Shown here: positions 50,557 to 60,000 of the stretch, one piece after another
Position numbering within the stretch: position 1 is the first letter of the stretch
Layout of the letters: each line of letters opens with the position of its first letter
Made by a program: the position numbers and the translations under genes
Notes under the pieces: model-generated
What the model saw: the letters and a program-made list of their open reading frames with translations, nothing else
Databases searched by the model: none
Told to the model about the DNA's origin: nothing
Source: Tubulanus polymorphus
Lineage: Eukaryota; Nemertea; Palaeonemertea; Tubulaniformes; Tubulanidae
Reading direction: 5' to 3'
NCBI RefSeq assembly: GCF_964204645.1
Contig: NC_134030.1
Coordinates: forward strand, 8,556,278 to 8,616,277
Length of the DNA stretch: 60,000 nucleotides

Positions 50557-53500
50557 TTATACGAAATCATACAGATTATCTGAGTTCACTACAGTTGAAT
50601 TAGGTATATTACTATGACCAGGCTTAGTGAGGTTCTTTGATTTTTTCTTTTTGCCTAGAGGTCTCTTGCGTTTTTTCGAATTGTTGCCTAAAACAAGAAA
50701 CAAAAAAGCAAATAATTACAGTTATTCGGTAAAAGAAAATAATTTCACTCTGTATAACGTAATGTTTCCCTGCACACATTATAAGACCGCTTTTTCCATA
50801 AGGAAATATATTTTTAGAGCAACAGGCCTCCTGACTTTAGATTTGAAAATAAGTAAGCCTACAGTAAACTTAGCCTAACAGTGTGGGGACTGTAAATATA
50901 TCACAAAGTTTAAAGGCTAAAAATATCAATACCCTGTATCTTATCTCTGCTCTAAAGTTGACCCGCCCATCCACCTATCTACCCTATACACTTTTTTTTA
51001 AATCATGATCAAGCTAACCATATAAGACCGGGCAGTTATAGAAATTAACTGATTACGAATTTTACTGCATTTAAAAAATGACCTGGCCAATTAGGAGAAA
51101 CAAGGTATCATTTTATCTTAGCCTTACTGCATACTGAGTGAGTTGAGAATCAGGTAAATATTAAAAGTTTTTCCAATGAGTTATAGTAAAATTCACCGAG
51201 TTGACCGGTACCAAGTAAAGAGTAATCTACTTTATTAGGTTGTATTACATGTACCAGTAGTATATTACTTACTCGAATTAGAGTCTGCTGGTGATGGATT
51301 TGAACATGCTTCCCACTGCAGAGTATCGCGTAGTGCTTGACTGTCTCCATCTTCATAAGAATCGATGTCAACATGTACTTCATCACCGGTAACTCCAGTC
51401 TCTATAATAGGACTACCAGTACTATAAATATACACAGAAAATCTAGATCGTTAATGATACTTTCGATAACAAAATGAGATAACGAAAAAGCTATGCTCAT
51501 CAGGGACACAAGACATACATTTCAGGGCACCATTAGTTCATTGATGCTCACAATGTACGATAACAATTCCCACAGAGGGTTCCCACAGATCAGTCATTCC
51601 AGAATTCAAGGATTATTTATGTAGTTTTCAAGGAGAAAATTTCAAATTTCGAGGAGTGTATGCATCACTTTCATATCCCAATTACTTTCGACTCCTCCTA
51701 AATCGATACCGTTTATCTCAGTAAACCGTTTAAATTTGATGGAATCTGTGTGTATAGTAACTTTGCTCAAATTCAAGGATACTCAAGGACCATGAAAGAT
51801 ATTTGTGGTTTAAAAGGAGTTTTCAAGCAGTCGTAGGGAACCCGACATAGCCAATACAGTCCTTGAACCTCGTTAGAAAAGGGAGGAACTCATTATGGAC
51901 CATCGCACTAAGAGTGTTCATTTACTACCGACATGAAAAGGAGATCATAAAATGTCAACATCGTGTTACCGGGAGTTTTGTATTAACGCGATCGTACTTA
52001 AGCAAAAAACATTTCAATAGGAAAATGCTATAAGAAAAGCCGGGAATTTTTATATCGTCGTATTACTGTTCGTGTTAGTTGTAAGCCAAATCGCACTAAC
52101 GAGGATCGACTGACGTTCGGTGACAAAAAAATGCAGAATCGTCATAGCAAAAACAGATAACATTTGAAAGAAACAAAATCTGTAATAACCTGTCTCCTAG
52201 TATTTCAATTCTCACAGCAGTTCTTTGATCGTCTGTATGCTGAGGACATCGATGAGATCTGGAAGAGTAGTAAATCAATTAGCTACATGTAATTTGTAAG
52301 GTAGTAATTGTCTTTACATTGTACAGCTTTTTACTATCGCATGAAGCGAATGTACCGAAGCTATAACTTACCGAGTGCACATTTTCTTTGTATGCTCAGA
52401 AATGACCCCACAAGCCTACAAAAAATGAATTTTTCAGTTACATTCTGTAAGTAGTACTTAAACCCTGGTTTGACTAAGAACATGGATAGATTTCACATGG
52501 CGTATGGATAAATCAGACAAAATTACGCTCACGAGTGATTAGACTTTTATGCATTTGCTACTAGGTATACTGTACCTGTCGAAGATATGCTTTGCGTTCC
52601 TCTGAAAAATGAATAATGAATTGTTTTGTGAATTTTCGGTATTCTTGACTGATACAAAACTAGGATAACATGCGAAAACTATAGATAATTACCCTGCGTC
52701 ATTGTCTCATAGTTAGGGGCAGAGTTTTCTTGACTACCGGTGCTTGCAACGCTTGGTATGTTGCCGTCTCTATCACCTTAAGCAAAATTTAAAAAATTCC
52801 ATGAAAGATAACGAAGAACTTTCTTTTTAAAACATTCAATATTTATTTCAAGAAGAACATTTTACAGCGATAATTCAAATGTGTCTTACAAAGGGGCGGA
52901 TCTAGGTAATCTGGAAGGTAGGGGTCCAGAAGAAAAGAAAAGGAATTTTTTCAGGTAAAGTAGTTATGTCATAGGCCACCGCAGGTATTGGATATTTTTG
53001 AAGAGATACATGAAAAAATATGCAGTTTCCGAAAGGATGAGTTTCAAATTTTTGTTTTGATGAAAAGGGACGGCAGGGGTCTGGACCTCTGACACCACCC
53101 CCTAACTCCCGCCCCTATATGACAGAAGTTTTGTATAAACTTACCATTGTTACTACTGTTAGCTGCTTTCCTGAGAAGTTTCTTTTTGCGATCTCTTGTT
53201 CTTCTTTCTGTAAATTCATGCAATATCAAAAAGAGACTATTTTCACTTAAATTCAAACTCAAAGGGAATCTCACAGCGGCCTGATTTAAATTTTTTGATT
53301 TGGGGGTCAGAAAATTTGTGTCGGGCTCTCGTAAGAATTATGTTTTACTCTTACCCGATGTTATTCCCATAGTTAAAGACTGTAAAAGTGCTTCTTGCCT
53401 GGAAGTGAAAATAATCATTTAATGAAGTGATGTTTTCATTTTTTTCACCAATTGATGCAGAATCTCGCAAAAATACCATGGTACTTTTTGCACAACTGGA

Positions 53501-54218
53501 ATAACTGCATCTGACTACATACCTACGACTAGCTATACGGGAACTGTTGCGTCCCATTCCCATACATTTCTCCAGATGTGGAGCAAACCGAGATGCAGCT
53601 AAATTCCTGCCGCAGTTCGGGCAAACGCATTCCAGCTGCTTTTTCATCGGAACCTGACCGAACACGTCCAAACCACGGTCTTGAATGATCGCTGTAATTC
53701 AAGAAGTTCAAAGAAACATTACTAAAAAGTTATTTCATTTCTCAGCGATGTTCACAAACTTTATGGTTTTCACTAATTATAACAAATTCTTCCTTAAAAG
53801 AATAAAGAATTTTGAGAGAGAGAGAGAGCTCTAAAAGATTCATTTACTTACCAAACTCTTTTTGACAACTGAAATCGAATAAAATAATTATGATTTAGAT
53901 CTAGGTCTATGAAAAAGGTACGCACCCGTACATAGATAGAGAGAGATAGGGCAAAAACTAACCCTCTGTTAAAATAGATCCAGGGTTAGAAATTCATTCA
54001 GTAGCTTTCTTACCCTAAACCTTAGCTAAGTATAATCAATAGTATTTAGAATACTTTTACAACATGAATTTCCTAAATCCGATTCTGCGCTTTTACACTT
54101 ACTCAGGATCGGTGTTGGCTAGAAATAAAGTGCCTGCTTTAGCCGCGCGGTGAGTTTCAAAAGCCATGCCTAAACACACTTCATCAACCAATTCACTCAT
54201 TACATCATTGAAAACACT
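50557..54218 (-). CDS. ATXN7L3: Ataxin-7-like protein 3 (SAGA DUB-module subunit), 11 visible exons, 303 codons
   Basis: ATXN7L3/SGF11 anchors and activates the USP22-type deubiquitinase of SAGA, which removes ubiquitin from histone H2B in the nucleus. Minus-strand exons are 54103-54218, 53852-53868, 53523-53691, 53355-53398, 53145-53207, 52693-52776, 52576-52601, 52372-52415, 52190-52258, 51273-51421 and 50557-50687. The frame is kept throughout and ends in TAA. The N-terminal helix ([19 protein letters not shown]) binds the module. The Sgf11 zinc finger (C68, C71, H83, C87 of the visible protein) sits in the invariant block [20 protein letters not shown]. An SCA7-type domain follows (C175, C186, C192, H195; [18 protein letters not shown]), then [11 protein letters not shown] and a Lys-rich tail. 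Any upstream coding exon was not found; Met7 of exon 1 could be the start. Confidence 0.95.
50941..51120. repeat. Dispersed repeat R2, copy 2
   Basis: It lies in the last ATXN7L3 intron and matches the block order of the copy in the last GST intron (5301-5485), including ATTAGGAGAAACAAGGTATC. Confidence 0.75.
52893..53118. mobile_element. Possible short hAT-type MITE in an ATXN7L3 intron
   Basis: The left end AAGGGGCGGATCTAGG and the right end CCCGCCCCTA are roughly inverted, with a CCAGA..TCTGGACC pair inside. AGGGGCGGATC-type ends are common in hAT-like non-autonomous elements. A target duplication was not confirmed. Confidence 0.4.
53814..53829. repeat. (GA)n microsatellite
   Basis: Eight GA units close to the 3' side of the 17-base ATXN7L3 exon. 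Confidence 0.9.
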
Positions 54219-55430
54219 CTGAAATTGAAGACAACATGAGTATGAAATCAGGCATTCTTCAAACCGCATTCAACAGTAAACTTTGAAAATCTCAATGTTA
54301 AAACCATGATTCATAATATTGCTCCAACAGTCCAGCAGTTTTCTGGTGCCCATATCTCAACATTTCGAATTACGCTTTAAATAGGCCAATTAAGGCACTT
54401 TGTCAAAAAGGGGTTGTCAAAAGTTAAGTTTGAGTAGGCCTATAATACTTAGTGAAAGAAGTTGCGATTGTTAACTATTTTGGTAAATTCTGAAAATATG
54501 AGGCCTAGATGGCATCCTTTAACAAATCTATTTATTCTATGATATGCTTATTCATGTGTCGAGATTCTTCTCAAATTTTGTCCCTGGCTCTCGTCATGGC
54601 ATGGATATGATGGGACCCGGCCCTATAATATTAATATTAAATACACGTTTTATCATAATTTCAATTGTGGGTTGTACAAGGGTGACAGTTCCCTTCAGGA
54701 AAAAGCCAGCTACCTATAACCAAAAAAATTTATTAATCAGACGAGTACCTGAACTTCAGGAGATTCCTCGCCCAAAACTTCGTGGACCACAGGGTCGAGT
54801 AGGGTACTACCACCACCACCGTTTTCTTCCATTTCTGATTAAAACCTGGGACAGCAGAAGCATATAGCGACGATACCCATACAGGAAGATCCCTCGAGTC
54901 TCGTGTACTGTGAAGTCTTACGCGAATTCAGACACGCACCGGTTCCGAAATCACATTATTTGCATTGTTTGGGAGAAAATCATAAGAAACCATGAACCAG
55001 GAAGTAAATATGTAAGTGTAGGTGGCGGCACTTTACGGTATGGTGTTTCTGATTGCTCAAACTCGTCGGCATTCCTCGAACGAAGCCGTGTCAGGGCCGC
55101 ATGAGATTTTAGCTTTTCAGGCTTGGGAATAACCCGAAATATGTCCCCACGGTTTCAAAACGAGCTAGAATCCCATTGTCTGCACACGTTTTAAGACTGC
55201 GAGTCCTGATTGCGGTATGTTTGGCGGCAGCCGGGTGGCTCCAAAACAATGGGGCCGCTCGGCGCCAAAATTAAAATACCTGCCCGCAGGGAACTTCGGT
55301 TCGGGTGTCAGTCCATGGCCCGTCCAACGTATAGATAAATATAGGATTGAAAACAAAAGCATAAAAAGTTACAACCAGCTTTTATGCGCGTTCCGTTGAT
55401 CGCTGTTTTTTTTCAAACCACAAATTTCTT
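54219..55430. other. Upstream of ATXN7L3, no exon identified
   Basis: The promoter and first exon of ATXN7L3 are expected here or farther away, but no clear start codon with a donor in the right phase was found. A GC-richer patch at 55210-55320 matches nothing I know. Confidence 0.4.
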
Positions 55431-55437
55431 TAATAAG

Positions 55438-55702
55438 TTCATACATTGACCATCACTGACCAGGCACTGACCATTTCAAACTTCTCGAACATGAGAACGA
55501 TATACCGCGTTTACTGTCAGACTAAAATGATTCACCATTGCAAATTTATGAATTGACCATCACTGACCACCACTGACCAATTCAAACTTCTCCAACATGA
55601 GGACGATACTACCGCGTTTAGTGTCAGACTAAAAAGGATTCACCATTGTAAATTCATAAATCGACCACACTGACCAATTCAAACTTCTCGAACTTGAGAG
55701 AG
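55438..55702. repeat. Minisatellite, ~110-bp unit, about 2.4 copies
   Basis: Units start near 55438, 55551 and 55658 and share TTGACCATCACTGACC, CAAACTTCTCGAACATGAG, ACCGCGTTTA.TGTCAGACTA and GATTCACCATTG. Each unit also contains a shorter ACTGACCA sub-repeat. Confidence 0.93.
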
Positions 55703-55709
55703 TCGCCAC

Positions 55710-57500
55710 AAGTGATAAAAGTCAATATTTATTCGAAGAAAACTCATGATAGAAATATTCGATGAAATAAACAAAGCAGGGCCAAGCCCAAAGAGCTTCA
55801 TTTGAATCAACCTTTGATCGTTGCAAAAAACTTCATGAAACGATTGAAAGGTTCTAATGTGAATCATATTTTTTTTATACAAAATATTATGCCAGATTAC
55901 GTGCTTGAGGAATTATAATGTAAGTTGCTCAACCACGATGAAAAAGGACCAACCACAATGGACGTATAAACTAGGACAATTTACTAATGTTCTTATATCC
56001 TCATTCATCAAGAAACTCTACTCTATTTTACGATAGGACCTTAATTAAATCGCTATCACATGAACCACTGAAAGCTCTACAGTGGTGAAAAAGTTGCTAA
56101 ACTGAACTATTAAACTGAACTAAATAAATATAACGCCCCGCTGAGATGGAATGTTTATTCGGGAATCCGTCGATACTTTTAAACGCACGGTGTTGCTGCT
56201 GGGCTGGGTGCAGTCTAACTCTTTAGAAATTCGGCTCGGCGGGCACGAGGGCGGCTAGAGTCCCTTTTTCCTTAGTATACTGCATAAGAGCAATTCTAAT
56301 GACATTTGGTGGAGATTTCTAAGATCGTACTTGATGATGGTGAAAGGGTTTGGATATTCTACTGTCATATTTTTCGGACCAGTACCGTACCGTACCCTCT
56401 GTAAGACATGGACACGTTTAATAAAGTATCATATTAATCAGCGCAGAAAGTCTAATGAAAACACACCGTACACTTTAGCAGGGTGTATTTAATAGATTGC
56501 ACGGCGAACCTTTTGAATGCATTCAGTTTTCAATGAATTGAGAATATCAAAGCTTATTGCATTATGAATGTCTTGTGCACATTAACGTTAGTTACGCCGT
56601 GTAATAATCGGTTTATTGCAGTTCGCTATAATACAGTACTGGTGTGTATTGTTACCACTGTGGACATTCATTATCGTTGCGCAAGAATCCGTGAAAATTA
56701 AACACTTGGATAAATATAAACGCACCCCGGGATTACGACTACCACGCCTAATTTTTTGTATGATATATATTTTCGATAGGCCGTAAATATTGTGTCTTGC
56801 TGCAGTGCTGTATAAATCCAGATGCGGGTTACATTACATGTGTCTGATATTTCGGATCCAAGCGTTCCGCCGTGTTAAAGTTTCGCTTGGGTTCGTTCTC
56901 CATTGTGCCGAATGATGGCTAATAAGAAATAAGACATCTAGTTGCAAGGAGAATCACACTTAACGTCTATAGAAAAGTGACAAAGTGATCGTGTGCGACA
57001 TGCCATTTTTCAAGTATATATGCAATCAGTATTGGATATTTTGAAAAATTGTACACATCGGATAAAAAGGTATTGAAGGCTTTGTTTGAATGATTGAATA
57101 TGCCGTAAATAATGTTTTCCTCGTTGAAACGAAGAAAATTGGTCGAACCTTTTAATAGCCGAGAATGCATGGTCACAGGAGGGAAGGTCATTTCTGGTAT
57201 TCGCGCCATCTCGTCCAGACAATATTTGCGACGAAACGGAACCCCAATTAATTCGACTCAATGTCCCGTGTAATGGTACGGTAAACAAGTAAACCATAAG
57301 ACCGTTAGCCTTGTCTTTCTAACTTCCATATAAGGCACGCATAAGATCCTATTTATTAAGCAGAGGTTATTAGTTTACATCGTGCGTCTTTCGATATTAT
57401 TTGTTAACCATGCGGAAAACAGTACGGTTAGTATACATACTTTAAATGGTGTTGTCTTATTGCAGTGCGCTGAGCTGATCACACCATCGTCTGTATAAAT
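55710..57500. other. Intergenic, no gene seen
   Basis: Minus-strand open frames at 56967-57297 overlap one another in different frames and have no supporting splice signals. No repeat or RNA gene recognised. Confidence 0.45.
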
Positions 57501-57663
57501 GGAGTTTTACAGTTAAGAATCTTCAATAAGGTATGTATAAATTAGCTTTAGACATTTTATTTCGTTGTTTTGGTACGAAATGCTTTGGTTTCGTTGAAGT
57601 TGGTTTTATGAGTTATAACCGCGTGTATGGTTTGCTACATATTCCTTTTCTTCCAGATTTGAA

Positions 57664-58746
57664 ATGTCGGCAAAATCTGCTGGTGGTCGACCCCCTGTTA
57701 ACATCGAACGTGAACAGGCTCTGAACCGAGCCAAACACCCGATAGAAAGCCGACTAGGTGGTTACATTCTGCGACAATCTGGATCCGAGGATAAATTACT
57801 CCTTGATCGTTTGAATAGGATCGACAAATATTACAAACGTTCGCAGGTTCACAATGAAAACCAACGAAAGTTGTTTCTATCCCAACAGGAACAATATAGA
57901 CTCCACCCATCTTTGATAGTTGAAAGATCGCCCAGTGCCGATGCAAGAAGAGGTGGCTACGCCGGGGAAAATTCCCGGGTACCTCATTATATGGCACAGC
58001 TGGCGTCGAAAACTAAACAACCGTCCATGTTGCCCACGATCGACGCGTTTGTGGTGCAGTCGAATAGAAAGAAAAACATCTGGGAATTCGACAAAAACGA
58101 CCAAGACGCGGTTAAATTCCGTAGTGTCGTTCCGCCGAGTGGACCACTGCGTAAGGACGAGAAGAAGATACTTCATCGCGGCCTGACGATGCACGAAACG
58201 AAGGTGATAAATTCGGCCCCGCAGTACGGACGCGCGCGAGTGCAACCTTTCAAGCAACTTCCACGCGATATTCGCAGCGCAATATGCCGCGTAGAGCCGA
58301 TTAATTACCGCGATGACTTCGACTCGAAGGAAGAACTGACATCAGACGACAATAACGGCACGACAACGGCGGCGACAGAATCACCCGTGTTTATCACGCA
58401 GGGCCACGGCGTTGCCAAAAAGCAACGACGTAAATCGGTGAAATTCGCTAACGACGTTTTAGTACACGACATCGACCCACGTTACGACGCCTGGACGAAC
58501 ATCTCGAACAACAAGAAATACAAACGTATCATGCCGACTCAAGTTTATCAAACCGATTTTCCACCGATAATGCGGACCAATACATACACTAACACTTACG
58601 CAGACGTAAGACCTCGTTATAACGCTCCCATTTTGTCCCATTCTAGTCCGGCCATGGCGATCCTTTCATCGGCTTCTCGTACTGCTCGTAAGGATCCACG
58701 CCAAATCACTACGTCGACCGCGCCGGAACTCCACGTGCTAATGTAA
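57664..58746 (+). CDS. Unrecognised 360-aa basic protein, single coding exon, RVxF-type motif
   Basis: The ATG follows a splice acceptor (TTTTCTTCCAG, ending 57656) by eight bases. A donor AATAAG|GTATGT at 57530/57531 could end a short leader exon. The whole protein is in one exon and ends at TAA. It is basic and mostly disordered, with a helical N-terminal part (residues 41-80: EDKLLLDRLNRIDKYYKRSQ). RRKSVKF at 255-261 fits the RVxF docking consensus for protein phosphatase 1 ([RK]-x-V-x-F), followed by ANDVLVHDID. An acidic, Thr-rich linker lies at 218-240. Codon use is richer in G and C than the flanks, supporting a real gene. The family is not recognised; a PP1 partner is inference from one short motif. 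Confidence 0.82.
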   Translation: MSAKSAGGRPPVNIEREQALNRAKHPIESRLGGYILRQSGSEDKLLLDRLNRIDKYYKRSQVHNENQRKLFLSQQEQYRLHPSLIVERSPSADARRGGYAGENSRVPHYMAQLASKTKQPSMLPTIDAFVVQSNRKKNIWEFDKNDQDAVKFRSVVPPSGPLRKDEKKILHRGLTMHETKVINSAPQYGRARVQPFKQLPRDIRSAICRVEPINYRDDFDSKEELTSDDNNGTTTAATESPVFITQGHGVAKKQRRKSVKFANDVLVHDIDPRYDAWTNISNNKKYKRIMPTQVYQTDFPPIMRTNTYTNTYADVRPRYNAPILSHSSPAMAILSSASRTARKDPRQITTSTAPELHVLM

Positions 58747-58749
58747 CTC

Positions 58750-60000
58750 TCGGCCTCTTTTTACAAATAGCATCCCATGCTTCAAATCTGGAGTGGCTTT
58801 TAACCAGGATCCGAATGAGACTTAAACGGACTCGATTCGAAGTTTACAAACTGAGTTTCTACAATTTTATTTTCGACATGTATACTTCGTGTGAATGTGC
58901 GCTGGATTCTATTTCTTTGAGTAACTTTTTAATATAGATTGCATTAAAATTCGATACATTTTTAATCTCTGAGTCTGTAAGGGATATCGTCATTTGCCAA
59001 TTCATCGGAGTGCTCCCTGTCTTGATTAACGAGTAGTCTATCAGCTTTAATGCTCTATTCCTTTCAGCTTTAAGAGTTGATTCCGATAGGTGCTGCCATC
59101 TACTGTTTTAATCATATACCTTGGATCGAATAGAACGAATTGCATACGACTGCGATGAACTCTAAACTCTTTTTTTCTAGAATTTAGCTATTTCTGAAAT
59201 GTTTGCTTAGATATATTTTCTTACGAACCGAATTCATTGTTTCGGTACCTTGATAAAGATGTGTGGTGTAGATGTGTTCAAATACTGTTCCACATTCATT
59301 AGTCTTCGGATTTTGAAACTTAACTCGGGTCGTCTAACCTAGTGCCCGAAGTGACAAAAGATGACGAGCCGAATTTGACCTCAGCCAGCAACCCGAAAAA
59401 TTCATTCCAGATCGCACCAGAAATTCAATTATAACCCTACGGCTCGTCAGCAAAATGAATCATTCTATAGCTCTATATTGAACCCTGTTCAGAATATTCG
59501 ATTGCTCAATGTTGGCGCGACGTATCAGTTAGCGGTGACGGTTGCATCTTCGTAGAAATCCAATTATACTTGTATATATAAACCACACGGGCCAAAGGAA
59601 ATCCTGAAGAAGACCTATTATTCGACACTATTTGTCGTAACCGTACGGCCGTACGCCGTCACGATATATCACTCGAGTGGCAAATCGTTTACGGATGAAA
59701 GAAAAGTATTGGGCGTGGTCGATTTTTCCGTACCAAGATCTCTCCCTATCGATCTTATATACTTTCACACACTGCCGATCATTATACTGTCGATTATTGG
59801 TATAGTATAACATTAGCTCAGTATCTGTGGTGTTGAGTACAGTCGGTGTCGCCATCCGCTGAATCTCCCGTTTACGATTCCATTATTCAATTAAATCTAT
59901 TTCCCATTTCATTTAGTATCACGCAAAGTCCGTACATATACGAGGTGCGAATTTAGTGATAATGAAGGAAAATATACATATGAAGTTCTGTACATGTCAT
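58750..60000. other. 3' flank, no gene confirmed
   Basis: An ATTAAA near 58942 could end the preceding transcript. A minus-strand open frame of 75 codons (59628-59855) starts with a good ATG and has protein-like composition, but there is no homology or splice support. Confidence 0.35.

Noticed and set aside
57877-58257. 126-codon minus-strand frame within the 360-aa gene
   Set aside because: Antisense shadow of the real plus-strand exon.
59628-59855. 75-codon minus-strand frame with protein-like composition
   Set aside because: No homology, no splice or poly(A) support; left as unconfirmed.

Overview
The window is AT-rich animal nuclear DNA. Its genes have short exons with GT..AG introns, and it holds degenerate retroelements, MITE-like fold-back repeats, long (TA)n tracts and a Mu-class GST and an ATXN7L3 gene of animal type. 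The mix (BEL/Pao, pogo/Tigger-like and LINE debris, plus small secreted precursor genes) suggests a marine invertebrate, perhaps a lophotrochozoan. That placement is inference. All splice models below were built by hand from splice signals and frame continuity.

Layout. 1-3.1 kb: decayed BEL/Pao LTR retrotransposon (minus). 3.17-3.98 kb: non-autonomous Tigger/pogo-like element. 5.07-7.45 kb: complete 8-exon Mu-class glutathione S-transferase (minus). 8.0-8.7 kb: 5'-truncated LINE tail. 9.2-13.05 kb: 419-residue secreted, cysteine-free, Lys-rich helical protein with internal repeats. 14.4-15.9 kb: a smaller diverged relative of it. 16.6-20.7 kb: unrecognised 639-residue disordered protein with a cluster of RRxS sites (minus). 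20.7-44.2 kb: no recognisable gene, only repeats, duplications and a possible promoter plus leader exon. 44.2-47.2 kb: secreted precursor with three exon-encoded four-cysteine modules between dibasic sites. 47.4-50.5 kb: repeats. 50.56-54.22 kb: ATXN7L3/SGF11 (SAGA deubiquitinase module) in 11 visible exons (minus). 55.4-55.7 kb: minisatellite. 57.66-58.75 kb: unrecognised 360-residue protein with an RVxF-type motif.

The genes do not form an operon or pathway. Two points stand out. The first is the C-x3-C-x8-C-x-C modular precursor at 44.2-47.2 kb, the best candidate for an undescribed peptide system. The second is the pair of secreted helical-protein genes at 9.4-15.9 kb. At least six dispersed repeat families occur two or more times in the window, several of them inside introns.
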